Source: Dysgonomonas sp. BGC7
Lineage (GTDB): Bacteria > Bacteroidota > Bacteroidia > Bacteroidales > Dysgonomonadaceae
Direction of reading: 5' to 3'
Length of the DNA: 64,000 bases
Assembly (NCBI RefSeq): GCF_001261735.1
Contig: NZ_CVRP01000023.1
Span: 27,963 to 91,962, forward strand
The first letter of the stretch is position 1, and each line of letters begins with the position of its first letter. Below, one piece after another: positions 55,779 through 64,000 of this stretch. The notes under the pieces were generated by a model that did no database searches, was not told where the DNA came from, and saw only the letters and a list, made by a program, of their open reading frames with translations. The position numbers and the translations under genes were made by a program.

Positions 55779-55836
55779 GTTAAAATTGCAGTCTCCTACA
55801 ATCGACAAAATAGTTATTTTAAATATCAGTAAGGTT

Positions 55837-57822
55837 ATGATTTTAAAGAGATATATACACAAACTCTACTTTCTACTTTCTTTTATTCTCAAAGTTCATT
55901 TCTTAGGATTACTGATGCTTTCTCTTGTCAGGTTAGCTTTGCTACTCGCTAATTTGCAAAATGTAGCAGGTGTAGCAGGTTCTTCACTGTTCGAGGCCTT
56001 TTCTTTAGGATTGTTTATTGACAATATCGTTGTCAGTTATGTATCGTCTGTTGCCATTTTACTGGCAGCAATGTCCACTCTCTTTTTCGATATATCGAAG
56101 AAAGCATTTCGTTATTGTGGCAATATTTATTTCATTGTAGCTTACGTGTTTATACTGGGGCTTGGTATTGCAGATATACCGTATTTCGGGTATTTTTATA
56201 AACATATGGATGTTTCGGTCTTAGATTGGCTTAGCCACGATACGGAGGGGTATGGAATGATATTCGGAGAATCGGCTTACTATAAGTATTATCTGTTGTT
56301 TATTGTAGCTGTAGTTTTATTTTCATTCGGAACAATATGGTTTTCACGAAAACTTACGACATATAGTAGAGAGGAGGAGAGTCAGCCTAAATATATGATC
56401 GTGAAGTTTATTATTTTAGGTTTGGCACTTGCTCTGATTTGTTATATGGGAGTAAGAAGAAAATATTATCTGATGCAGCCAATTACCGAATGGACGACTT
56501 TTTTGCATTCAAATTCGTTTGTTAATGAATTGACTATGAATCCGGTGTATAGTTATATGGTCAGTACATTTGTGCCTCAAAGCAAAGACAAGGAAGTGGC
56601 TCACGTTATATCTTTAGAAGATTCTTTTACGCTGCTGAAAAAAGACTTTATTGCTCAGAGTTTTGATTCCACAGTTTCTCCTATTTCGAGAAAAATCATT
56701 TACGAAGGAAAAGAATTAAGAGCAAATGTGGTTGTTGTGCTTATGGAGTCAATGTCGTCTTACTACGTTGAAGAAGCGTCTCATCTGACTCCACAACTGA
56801 ATGCCCTTAAGAATAGGTCTTTTTATTTCAAAAACTTCTATTCGACGGCAACCCACACCAATCAGGGGATTTTTGCCACTCTTTATGGTATACCTGCATT
56901 ATTTGATAAAACAATAATGGACAACCGGGTTGCCTCGGGTAATCGTACTTTACCTTTGTGTGAGGGTTTACCTTTCAATCTGAATATGAAAGGCTATTCA
57001 TCTGCTTTCTTCTTATCGCACGAAAAATCATTTAACAATACAGATATGTTTTTACTCCGTAACGGATATAATACACGGCAGATTTATTCGCTGGAGAATT
57101 ATCCTAAGTCGGAAATTAAGAACTCATGGGGGGTTGCAGACGATTATCTGTTTAAATATGCTACAGGAATATTTAATAAAGAACTTGAACCGTTTTTTGG
57201 AACAATAATGACAATAACCAATCATCCTGCCTATATTGTGCCTAAAGAGTTCAAGTCGATAAGCTCTGACGAGTCGGAGCAGGCTGTTTATTTTTCAGAT
57301 TATTGTGTTGGTCAATTTCTTAAAAATGCAGCCAAAGAAGAGTGGTATAAGAATACCATATTTGTTTTTGTCGGCGATCACGGTAAAATAGCAGGCAAGC
57401 AGCAATATGAAATGCCTTTGTCTCTCAACCATGTTCCGTTATTGATTTATTCTCCTTTATTCGAGAATGAAGCTCGGGTGATTGATAATATGGGTACGCA
57501 GATAGATATTTTTCCTACTATAATGGGCTTGTTGAATATGAGCTATGAAAATAATTCTCTGGGGATTGATCTTTTTCGAGAGAAGCGTCCATATGCAGTA
57601 TTTACGACAGATGATAAATTAGGATGTATAAACGATACCTATTTGTATGGCTACAATACAGCCTCTAAGCAGGAGGTGATGTATGACTATCGTGCAGGAA
57701 GTACAAAAGATATTTCTTCCGACCATAAAGAGGCATTTGACAGTATCAGAGGCTATGCCGCAGCAACAGTTCAGGTTACAAACTATCTGCTGAAAAATGA
57801 GCTGACTAAAAGGAAACAATAA
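55837..57822 (+). CDS. LTA-synthase-like sulfatase-fold membrane protein
   Basis: Inner-membrane phospho- or sulfo-transferase-like enzyme. About five TM segments occupy residues 10-220. A sulfatase-superfamily periplasmic domain follows (about 275-590), with metal-binding residues in VVLMESMS, the nucleophile region ATHTNQGIFATLYG (likely Thr) and FVFVGDHGK near the C-terminus. Relatives transfer glycerol-phosphate or phosphoethanolamine to glycans or lipids. Substrate unknown; Gram-negative envelope modification is plausible. The ATG at 55837 is preferred; an in-frame TTG at 55786 would leave almost no leader after the promoter. Confidence 0.8.
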   Translation: MILKRYIHKLYFLLSFILKVHFLGLLMLSLVRLALLLANLQNVAGVAGSSLFEAFSLGLFIDNIVVSYVSSVAILLAAMSTLFFDISKKAFRYCGNIYFIVAYVFILGLGIADIPYFGYFYKHMDVSVLDWLSHDTEGYGMIFGESAYYKYYLLFIVAVVLFSFGTIWFSRKLTTYSREEESQPKYMIVKFIILGLALALICYMGVRRKYYLMQPITEWTTFLHSNSFVNELTMNPVYSYMVSTFVPQSKDKEVAHVISLEDSFTLLKKDFIAQSFDSTVSPISRKIIYEGKELRANVVVVLMESMSSYYVEEASHLTPQLNALKNRSFYFKNFYSTATHTNQGIFATLYGIPALFDKTIMDNRVASGNRTLPLCEGLPFNLNMKGYSSAFFLSHEKSFNNTDMFLLRNGYNTRQIYSLENYPKSEIKNSWGVADDYLFKYATGIFNKELEPFFGTIMTITNHPAYIVPKEFKSISSDESEQAVYFSDYCVGQFLKNAAKEEWYKNTIFVFVGDHGKIAGKQQYEMPLSLNHVPLLIYSPLFENEARVIDNMGTQIDIFPTIMGLLNMSYENNSLGIDLFREKRPYAVFTTDDKLGCINDTYLYGYNTASKQEVMYDYRAGSTKDISSDHKEAFDSIRGYAAATVQVTNYLLKNELTKRKQ

Positions 57823-57850
57823 AAAAAGGAACTGATTGCCAGTTCCTCTT
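57821..57850. terminator. Bidirectional terminator between the LTA-synthase-like gene and nagB
   Basis: AGGAACTG (57827-57834) and CAGTTCCT (57840-57847) form an 8-bp stem with a 5-nt loop. An A-run precedes it and a T-rich stretch follows, so it can work in both directions. Confidence 0.85.
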
Positions 57851-57859
57851 TTATTTGCT

Positions 57860-58657
57860 TTAGATAGAAAGATTCTCTTTCTCTATATCTTTAAAATATT
57901 TGTATGTTCCTACTTTCAACTCTTCGGTTGCAGCCTCGTCACATACAATAATTCCTTTTGGATGAAGCTGTAATGCTGTTATAGTCCACATCTGGTTGAT
58001 AGACCCTTCTACAGCTTGTGCCAAAGCTCTGGCTTTGTTATGTCCGTTAACCATAATAAGGACTTCTTTGGCATCGAGGATAGTACCTACACCAACTGTT
58101 ACAGATGTTTTAGGAACTTTGTTTGTGTCATTGTCAAAGAAACGGGAGTTGGCAATAATTGTATCTTGAGTAAGTGTCTTTAGACGAGTGCGTGACGATA
58201 AAGATGAACCCGGCTCATTGAAAGCGATGTGTCCGTCAGGCCCTATTCCTCCAAGGAACAAATCAACTCCACCTACAGCTTTCATTTTAGCTTCGTATGC
58301 TGCACACTCGGCGTCAAGATCTGTTGCATTGCCATTTAGTATATTTACATTTGCGCGGTCAATATCTATATGATTAAAGAAGTTTGTCCACATAAATGTA
58401 TAGTAGCTTTGTGGGTGATCTTGAGGTAGTCCAACATACTCATCCATATTGAAAGTTACCACATGGCGAAAAGAGACTTTCTTGTCTTGATGATGCTTTA
58501 TTAAAGCTTTATACATTCCCATGGGAGATGAGCCTGTAGGTAGACCAAGAACAAATGGTTTGTCGGCTGTAGGGTTAGCCGCATTAATTTTTGCTATCAC
58601 ATAGTTTGCCGCCCACTGAGACAAGGAATCATAATTGGGTTGAATAATTAATCTCAT
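57860..58657 (-). CDS. nagB: Glucosamine-6-phosphate deaminase
   Basis: Converts glucosamine-6-phosphate to fructose-6-phosphate and ammonia. Starting at ATG 58657, residue numbering matches E. coli Nag[11 protein letters not shown], Asp72 in FNMDEYVGL, and Asp141, His143 and Glu148 in [16 protein letters not shown]. All catalytic residues are intact. The longer frame starts with TTG inside the intercistronic hairpin region and is rejected. 265 aa. Last gene of the amino-sugar operon. Confidence 0.96.
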   Translation of the reverse strand: MRLIIQPNYDSLSQWAANYVIAKINAANPTADKPFVLGLPTGSSPMGMYKALIKHHQDKKVSFRHVVTFNMDEYVGLPQDHPQSYYTFMWTNFFNHIDIDRANVNILNGNATDLDAECAAYEAKMKAVGGVDLFLGGIGPDGHIAFNEPGSSLSSRTRLKTLTQDTIIANSRFFDNDTNKVPKTSVTVGVGTILDAKEVLIMVNGHNKARALAQAVEGSINQMWTITALQLHPKGIIVCDEAATEELKVGTYKYFKDIEKENLSI

Positions 58658-58692
58658 GATACTTTTATTATAGTGTTTTATATTATAAGATT

Positions 58693-58731
58693 GTGGCAAG
58701 CCTCTCAATATAACATTGGAAGACTTGCCAC
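58693..58731. repeat. Strong intercistronic hairpin upstream of nagB
   Basis: GTGGCAAG (58693-58700) pairs with CTTGCCAC (58724-58731). Pairing continues inward with two mismatches to a 5-nt loop, about 17 bp in total. On the minus strand no T-run follows, so it more likely stabilises or processes the mRNA than ends it. Confidence 0.65.
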
Positions 58732-58747
58732 CTCTTTTAGTTATTTT

Positions 58748-60727
58748 TTAAAGTGGATGATATTCTACAAAAGCTTCTATTGCTTCATAAGATGCCATTC
58801 CTAATTGTCTGTACAATTCAGCAGTAGCTTTATTTCTATCTTCAGAGCGTTGCCAGAATAGTCTTTCGTCATTGCCAAGGAAAGGTGCACTTTCCATCTG
58901 AGACTGATGTTTCAATATTGCATTTCTCTTCGAACGTAACTCTTCAGGAGAAATAGGTACAGCCATTTCTATATGGTCTATTTCCCATTCAGCCCAAGCT
59001 CCACGATACATCCATATGCGGCATTCTTTAAGCCATTCTGCACCTTTTAGTTCGTCTATAGCTGCCAAGATTGCATCCAGACAAACTTTGTGTGTGCCAT
59101 GAGGATCGGCAAGGTCGCCTGCTACAAATACTTCGTGAGGTTTTACTTCTTCCAAATATTTCTTCACGATCTCAACATCTGCTTCTGATATCGGATTCTT
59201 TTTTATACGCCCTGTTTCGTAGAACGGTAAGTCAAGGAATCTTACATTAGCTGTATCCACACCTACATAACGACATGCTGTAGTTGCTTCTTGGCGACGA
59301 ATGTGTCCTTTTAGGAATAAAATGTCGGCAGTATCTACATCGCCTTCTTTCTTGTCGTGCAACAGGAATTGCAGTATATCTGCGTATTTGTGTTTCAGCG
59401 ATGTATTGGTAGGGTCATATTTGGTTCTCACATCTTCGAGCAAAGATACATAACGGATTACTTCTTCATCTCCTACCGCAATATTCCCTGATGTTTGATA
59501 GGCTACATGAACATTATGCTTCTGGTCTACCAAGCGTTTGAAAGTGCCCCCCATAGAGATAACATCATCATCGGGGTGAGGACTGAATATAATAACCGTT
59601 TTAGGGTATGGATTGGCTCTTTCCGGACGATTTGTATCATCTGCGTTAGGTTTACCTCCCGGCCATCCGGTTATGGTGTGTTGCAGATCATTGAATATTT
59701 TGATATTTACATTATATGCCGATCCATAAAGAGTCAATAACTCTTCAAGACTATTGTCCTGATAGTCTTTATTTGTAAGTTTAAGTATCGGTTTGTTTAC
59801 TTTGAAGCATAACCATACTATTGCTCTACGAATAAGCGTGTTGTTCCAGTCGCAACTGGTAACCAACCAAGGATGGCTGATACGAGTCAATTCGTATGCT
59901 GCATTCAGGTCAATGTGTACATTTGCGTTTTCATGTGCCTGCAGGCAAGAAGCGGGTATGGCATCAGATACAGCTCCTTCTACAACATCCTTCACGCTTT
60001 TGGCTTTATCTTCACCCCAAGCAATTAGAGCTATTTCTTTCGATTTCATTATAGTCGAAAGCCCCATCGTAACGGCACTCGGTGGAACAAGATCAATAGA
60101 ACCGAATGTATTTATAGCTTCTTTTTTAGATTGATTGTCAAGTAGAACCAATCGTGTTTGAGAAGACATACTCGATCCTGCAATATTGATACCTATATTA
60201 CCAGAGCGTCCCAGTCCTAATAATAAATAATCTATACCGCCTACTTTGTGTATGATTTGCTCATATTTTCGACAATAGTCTATTATTTCTTCTTTAGAAA
60301 TTGAGCCATCAGGCGAATATATATTCTTAGGATCAATGTCAACGTGATCAAGGAATGTATCTTTCAAAAGCTTCAGATTGCTGCTCGACTGAGGTGCTAA
60401 AGGATAGAACTCATATATGTTGAATATGATTACATTCTTGAAACTTAACCCTTCTTTGTGGAAGCGGATAAGCTCTGTGTAAATTGTTTGAGGAGAATGT
60501 CCTCCGGGAAGTCCAAGTACGAAACTCTCTCCTTTTGCTTGTTTGTCTTTTATCTTTTTTGCAATATCTGTAGCTACTTGCAAAGACGCGTCTACTGAAG
60601 ATTCATATATCTTGGTAGGCATTTTCTCATATCGGGTCAGAGCAGACTGCTCAAACTCATTTTCGGGACGGTAGTACCGTTGTGGCACTCTGTCTAATAC
60701 GATTTGTGAACTTAAATCTAATCTCAT
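58748..60727 (-). CDS. NagB-like pseudo-deaminase fused to PIG-L/LmbE deacetylase
   Basis: A two-domain cytoplasmic protein. Residues about 35-290 align to NagB, but every catalytic residue is changed: NMDEY becomes NIYEF (103-107, Asp72 to Tyr105), and the G-x-G-x-D-G-H loop becomes GLGRSGNIGINIAGSS (171-186; Asp141 to Ser175, His143 to Asn177, Glu148 to Ile182). Residues about 376-659 form a PIG-L/LmbE domain with the zinc motif PHPDDD (383-388) and a later DPHGTH. This half is likely the active enzyme, a de-N-acetylase of amino sugars. The fusion occurs in Bacteroidales, where it is often labelled glucosamine-6-phosphate deaminase. 659 aa, between the ROK kinase and intact nagB. Confidence 0.88.
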   Translation of the reverse strand: MRLDLSSQIVLDRVPQRYYRPENEFEQSALTRYEKMPTKIYESSVDASLQVATDIAKKIKDKQAKGESFVLGLPGGHSPQTIYTELIRFHKEGLSFKNVIIFNIYEFYPLAPQSSSNLKLLKDTFLDHVDIDPKNIYSPDGSISKEEIIDYCRKYEQIIHKVGGIDYLLLGLGRSGNIGINIAGSSMSSQTRLVLLDNQSKKEAINTFGSIDLVPPSAVTMGLSTIMKSKEIALIAWGEDKAKSVKDVVEGAVSDAIPASCLQAHENANVHIDLNAAYELTRISHPWLVTSCDWNNTLIRRAIVWLCFKVNKPILKLTNKDYQDNSLEELLTLYGSAYNVNIKIFNDLQHTITGWPGGKPNADDTNRPERANPYPKTVIIFSPHPDDDVISMGGTFKRLVDQKHNVHVAYQTSGNIAVGDEEVIRYVSLLEDVRTKYDPTNTSLKHKYADILQFLLHDKKEGDVDTADILFLKGHIRRQEATTACRYVGVDTANVRFLDLPFYETGRIKKNPISEADVEIVKKYLEEVKPHEVFVAGDLADPHGTHKVCLDAILAAIDELKGAEWLKECRIWMYRGAWAEWEIDHIEMAVPISPEELRSKRNAILKHQSQMESAPFLGNDERLFWQRSEDRNKATAELYRQLGMASYEAIEAFVEYHPL

Positions 60728-60762
60728 ATCTATATTGTTTTTATTGTTGGATTCTTTTTTGA

Positions 60763-61587
60763 TTATACAACAAGAGCCGCTGCTCCAAAAAGAGTGATGT
60801 CTTCTTTCTTCGATAGTAGTATTTTTACTTTTTCTACTGTTTCTTCAAAAGGGAATTTCTTTATACTATCATACATTGTGTCTGCAAATAAATCATAACC
60901 CTTAACTATATCTCCTCCCATAATGATAGCCTGCGGATCGTAGGTGAATAATATGGTTTTGATCAGCTCTCCTATATGTTTGCCTATCTCTTTCCATAGA
61001 GCAATCATTTCTTTATTGCCATTTTGAGCCATTTGGTACGATTCCTGAGCTGTTGTCCCATTTCTAATAAAGAACTTTTGCCCGCAATAACGCTCAAAAT
61101 CATATTCAAGATATGGCAGACTCCCTATTTCTCCGGCTCCGGTATTACTTCCTATATATAATTCATTGTTAATGATTATTCCGATTCCTACTCCAATACT
61201 TAGAGTAAGGCATATGATGTCTTTGAACATGGTGCCTTCTCCATAATAACGTTCTCCAAAAGCAAAGCAGTTAGAGTCATTATTCACAAAGACGGGTAGG
61301 TTAAATTCTTTTTCTAATATATCCTTTAGAGGGACTTTCTTCCACGAAGGAATATTTATCGCATCTTGTACTATCCCTTTATCAGTTTTCACTATTCCTG
61401 TAACGCCAAGTCCGATACCCCGGATATTAGAGTTAATTATTTCTTTGATAGCTTCGATCAAATGTTTAATTATTATATCTTTGGGTTGGTCGGCCATGCT
61501 GGGGACAACAAATTTTCTGAATATCTGACCTCCATCGACGATACCCAAACGCATATCAGTGCCGCTTATATCTATACCAATCCTCAT
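60763..61587 (-). CDS. ROK-family sugar kinase
   Basis: Probably phosphorylates an amino sugar or glucose in the cytoplasm. The N-terminal phosphate-binding loop is GIDISGTDMRLGIVD. The mid-domain shows VFVNNDSNCFAFGE, including the catalytic Asp of NNDSN, then GVGIGIIINNELYIGSN and GAGEIG. There is no N-terminal HTH, so it is a kinase, not a NagC-type repressor. The usual ROK zinc motif (His then C-x-C-G-x-x-G-C) is missing: the sequence is GEIGSLPY and only CGQKFF remains. 274 aa. First gene of the amino-sugar operon with the NagB-like fusion and nagB. Confidence 0.85.
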   Translation of the reverse strand: MRIGIDISGTDMRLGIVDGGQIFRKFVVPSMADQPKDIIIKHLIEAIKEIINSNIRGIGLGVTGIVKTDKGIVQDAINIPSWKKVPLKDILEKEFNLPVFVNNDSNCFAFGERYYGEGTMFKDIICLTLSIGVGIGIIINNELYIGSNTGAGEIGSLPYLEYDFERYCGQKFFIRNGTTAQESYQMAQNGNKEMIALWKEIGKHIGELIKTILFTYDPQAIIMGGDIVKGYDLFADTMYDSIKKFPFEETVEKVKILLSKKEDITLFGAAALVV

Positions 61588-61623
61588 AGTTAAAAAGAGG
61601 TGTTTTATTTATTTAAAGGAAGG

Positions 61624-61680
61624 ATTAAGTACATGTTCTTCTGGCTGTTTAGGAGCTTCTCTAAGTTATGTGTACTTAAT
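61624..61680. repeat. Perfect 10-bp inverted repeat in the leader of the amino-sugar operon
   Basis: ATTAAGTACA (61624-61633) is the exact reverse complement of 61671-61680, enclosing 37 nt. It lies between the likely promoter at 61717 and the ROK gene start, so it would be in the transcript. Confidence 0.5.
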
Positions 61681-61716
61681 AGATCCTATATCTATTTGTT
61701 TTTCATCATTGAATTA

Positions 61717-61724
61717 CAAATATA
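61717..61724 (-). promoter_or_regulatory. -7 box of the amino-sugar operon
   Basis: On the minus strand TATATTTG matches TAnnTTTG, giving a leader of about 120 nt before the ROK gene. Confidence 0.5.
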
Positions 61725-61883
61725 TAATTCATAGTTGTAAAAACATCGCTTTATTTGTTAATTAACATTTGGGTGAGTGTTTTGTTTATACTATCTGTAA
61801 ATATTCTCGATAAATGCGATTTAGATATGTCAGACAAATTCTATAACTTTACCTCAATTATTATATAATAAATAGAGTGACAG

Positions 61884-63977
61884 GTGGATTATACTCAGAC
61901 TGATATCAAATATTTGGCAGGTGTAGGGCCTAAGAAAGCAGAAATACTGAATAAGGAAATTGATGTGTTTTCGGTAGAAGACCTTTTGTATTATTTCCCA
62001 TATAAATATATAGATCGTAGCCGTATTTATTTTATTCATGAGATTGATGGCAATATGCCCTATATTCAGTTGAAAGGACGCATTACTGCTTTCGAAACTT
62101 TGGGGGAGGGGCGCAGGAAGCGGCTTGTTGCTCACTTTACGGATGGTACAGGGTTTATAGATTTGGTATGGTTTCAGGGAGGTAAATTTATTACAGATAA
62201 ATATAGGGTGGGAGCGCCTTATATTATTTTCGGAAAACCTACTCTTTTTGGCGATAAGTTTAATATTGCCCATCCGGACATAGACCCTTTTATGGGAGAA
62301 GAGAATCGTGCCACAGGTTTAATGCCCTATTATAATACAACAGAAAAAATGAAAAGCCATTTTCTCAATTCGAAAGCAATTCAGAAAATGATGGCTGTAG
62401 CATTCTCTTCGTTCATTAAAAATATTACAGAAACGTTGCCCGATACTATTGTGGGGGATGTTCGTCTGATGGACTTGAAGCAGGCAATGCGTAATGTTCA
62501 CTTTCCGGAAAATACCAAGCTGCTGAGAGATGCCCAGTATAGACTTAAGTTTGAGGAGTTGTTTTATTTGCAACTAAATATATTAAGATATACAACAGAA
62601 AGAAAAAACAAGTTGAAAGGTTTTGTCTTTTCTAAAGTAGGAGAATACTTAAACTCATTCTATGAAAAGAATCTTCCTTTCTCGTTGACCAATGCTCAAA
62701 AACGGATCATCAAAGAGGTCAGGCTGGATATGGCGACAGGCGAACAAATGAACCGACTATTACAAGGAGATGTCGGGAGTGGAAAAACGCTTGTTGCACT
62801 CATGTTGATGCTGATTGCTTTAGATAATGGCTTTCAGGCATGTCTGATGGCTCCTACCGAAATATTAGCAACCCAGCATTATGCTACTTTAGTGGAATTG
62901 CTTACCGGACTTGGAGTTGAAGTCGAATTGCTGACAGGATCTACAAAGAAAAAAGATAGAGAAAGAATTCATCAGAATTTATTGACAGGCGATTTGCAAA
63001 TATTAGTTGGTACTCATGCTCTCATTGAAGATGTAGTTCGGTTTGCTAATCTGGGACTTGTTGTTATCGACGAGCAGCATCGCTTTGGAGTGGCTCAAAG
63101 AGCAAAACTATGGTCTAAAAATGTAAACCCTCCGCATATATTGGTTATGACAGCGACGCCTATTCCACGGACGTTGGCTATGACCGTATACGGAGATTTG
63201 GATGTGTCGGTTATCGACGAGCTTCCTCCGGGCAGAAAGCCGATACAAACCATTCATCAATACGATAAGAAAAGAGGAGCTCTGTATGCCTCTATTAAAA
63301 AACAATTACAGGAAGGTCGGCAGGTGTATATGGTATATCCTTTGATAGAAGAAAGTGAAAAATTGGACTTGAAAAATCTGGAAGAAGGATTCGAGCATAT
63401 AAAGGAAATTTTTCCGGAATATATCGTGTGTAAAGTTCATGGAAAAATGAAGCCTAAAGAAAAAGATGCGGAAATGCAACGCTTTGTGAAAAATGAAGCT
63501 CAGATAATGGTTGCCACTACTGTTATAGAAGTAGGAGTGAATGTGCCTAATGCCTCTGTTATGGTTATTGAATCGGCTCAGCGTTTTGGTCTGTCTCAAC
63601 TTCACCAGTTGCGAGGGCGGGTTGGGCGAGGAGCAGATCAGTCCTATTGTATATTGGTTACTCCCTACGAACTATCTGCAGAAACAAAGAAGCGGATAGA
63701 TATAATGGTAGAAAGCAATGACGGGTTCGAGATAGCAGAGGCCGATCTTAAGTTTAGAGGACCTGGAGATTTGGAAGGAACGCAACAAAGTGGCATTCCT
63801 TTCAATTTGCGGATTGCAGATATTGTGAGAGACGGAGAAATTCTGCGTTGTGCCCGCGAAGTTGCGCAAAAAGTCTTGGAAGAGGATCCTCAATTAGAGA
63901 AAAATGAAAATGCTATTTTGCGAAAACAACTAAAGAAACTCGGCGGAAACAAATATAATTGGGGACTTATTAGTTAA
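61884..63977 (+). CDS. recG: ATP-dependent DNA helicase RecG
   Basis: Branched-DNA helicase acting in replication-fork rescue and recombination. The N-terminal wedge/OB region opens with IKYLAGVGPKKAEIL and DLLYYFPYKYIDRS. The helicase core has Walker A LLQGDVGSGKT, the DEQHRFG box, VMTATPIPRT and the C-terminal QLRGRVGRG motif. Starts with GTG at 61884; no better in-frame start is near. 697 aa, essentially complete, with its stop 23 nt before the window end. Confidence 0.95.
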   Translation: MDYTQTDIKYLAGVGPKKAEILNKEIDVFSVEDLLYYFPYKYIDRSRIYFIHEIDGNMPYIQLKGRITAFETLGEGRRKRLVAHFTDGTGFIDLVWFQGGKFITDKYRVGAPYIIFGKPTLFGDKFNIAHPDIDPFMGEENRATGLMPYYNTTEKMKSHFLNSKAIQKMMAVAFSSFIKNITETLPDTIVGDVRLMDLKQAMRNVHFPENTKLLRDAQYRLKFEELFYLQLNILRYTTERKNKLKGFVFSKVGEYLNSFYEKNLPFSLTNAQKRIIKEVRLDMATGEQMNRLLQGDVGSGKTLVALMLMLIALDNGFQACLMAPTEILATQHYATLVELLTGLGVEVELLTGSTKKKDRERIHQNLLTGDLQILVGTHALIEDVVRFANLGLVVIDEQHRFGVAQRAKLWSKNVNPPHILVMTATPIPRTLAMTVYGDLDVSVIDELPPGRKPIQTIHQYDKKRGALYASIKKQLQEGRQVYMVYPLIEESEKLDLKNLEEGFEHIKEIFPEYIVCKVHGKMKPKEKDAEMQRFVKNEAQIMVATTVIEVGVNVPNASVMVIESAQRFGLSQLHQLRGRVGRGADQSYCILVTPYELSAETKKRIDIMVESNDGFEIAEADLKFRGPGDLEGTQQSGIPFNLRIADIVRDGEILRCAREVAQKVLEEDPQLEKNENAILRKQLKKLGGNKYNWGLIS

Positions 63978-64000
63978 AGCTTAAATTTTTTTTGTTTTGA

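Noticed and set aside
1..64000. CRISPR arrays, insertion sequences, prophage or integrase genes
   Set aside because: No repeat-spacer pattern, transposase, integrase or phage structural gene was seen; the tRNA-Lys is not followed by an integrase.

Overview
The window looks like a chromosomal segment from a low-GC Bacteroidales bacterium. Dysgonomonas is my best guess, with Parabacteroides- or Bacteroides-like relatives possible. The basis is two SusC/SusD glycan-uptake loci, a hybrid two-component regulator, Bacteroidetes-type -7 promoter boxes (TAnnTTTG) in front of many genes, and a Bacteroidales-style NagB/PIG-L fusion. The genus is inference; no 16S rRNA gene is present.

Layout. (1) 1-8.9 kb, plus strand: polysaccharide utilisation locus 1 (PUL1). 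It holds a SusC with an N-terminal STN signalling domain, a SusD, a lipoprotein with two Ig-like domains and a discoidin-like domain, and a sialidase-fold lipoprotein with a CBM9-like tail. The STN domain points to an ECF sigma/anti-sigma pair that should lie left of the window. (2) 8.9-16.7 kb, plus: a CzcCBA/CusCBA-type heavy-metal RND efflux operon followed by its response regulator and histidine kinase. The promoter is preceded by a phased array of 11-bp direct repeats, a likely operator for that regulator. (3) 16.8-25.1 kb, housekeeping: recF, a DUF721/DciA-like gene, a hotdog thioesterase, a GNAT acetyltransferase, RNase P RNA, a TonB-like protein, a YihY-family membrane protein, a MATE transporter, queC-queF (queuosine precursor) and tRNA-Lys(CTT).

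(4) 25.2-53.2 kb, minus: PUL2, read from right to left. A hybrid two-component regulator is followed by SusC, SusD, a SusE-like lipoprotein, a DUF4832-type lipoprotein with candidate catalytic glutamates, a periplasmic FAD oxidoreductase, an SGNH-type hydrolase, GH36, GH97, a GH2 beta-glucuronidase, GH88, a second GH2, an orphan GH35 C-terminal module and GH3. The enzyme set suggests a branched glycan bearing uronic acid and alpha-galactosyl residues. No recognised endo-glycanase or polysaccharide lyase is present, so the DUF4832 protein is the best candidate for an undescribed backbone-cleaving enzyme.

(5) 53.4-64 kb: an ADP-forming acyl-CoA synthetase, an LTA-synthase-like sulfatase-fold membrane protein, an amino-sugar operon on the minus strand (ROK kinase, a PIG-L deacetylase fused to a NagB domain that has lost its catalytic residues, and intact nagB), and recG. 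PUL2 would release sugars to the periplasm and cytoplasm, and the amino-sugar operon would handle glucosamine derivatives, possibly from PUL1 substrates; that link is inference.
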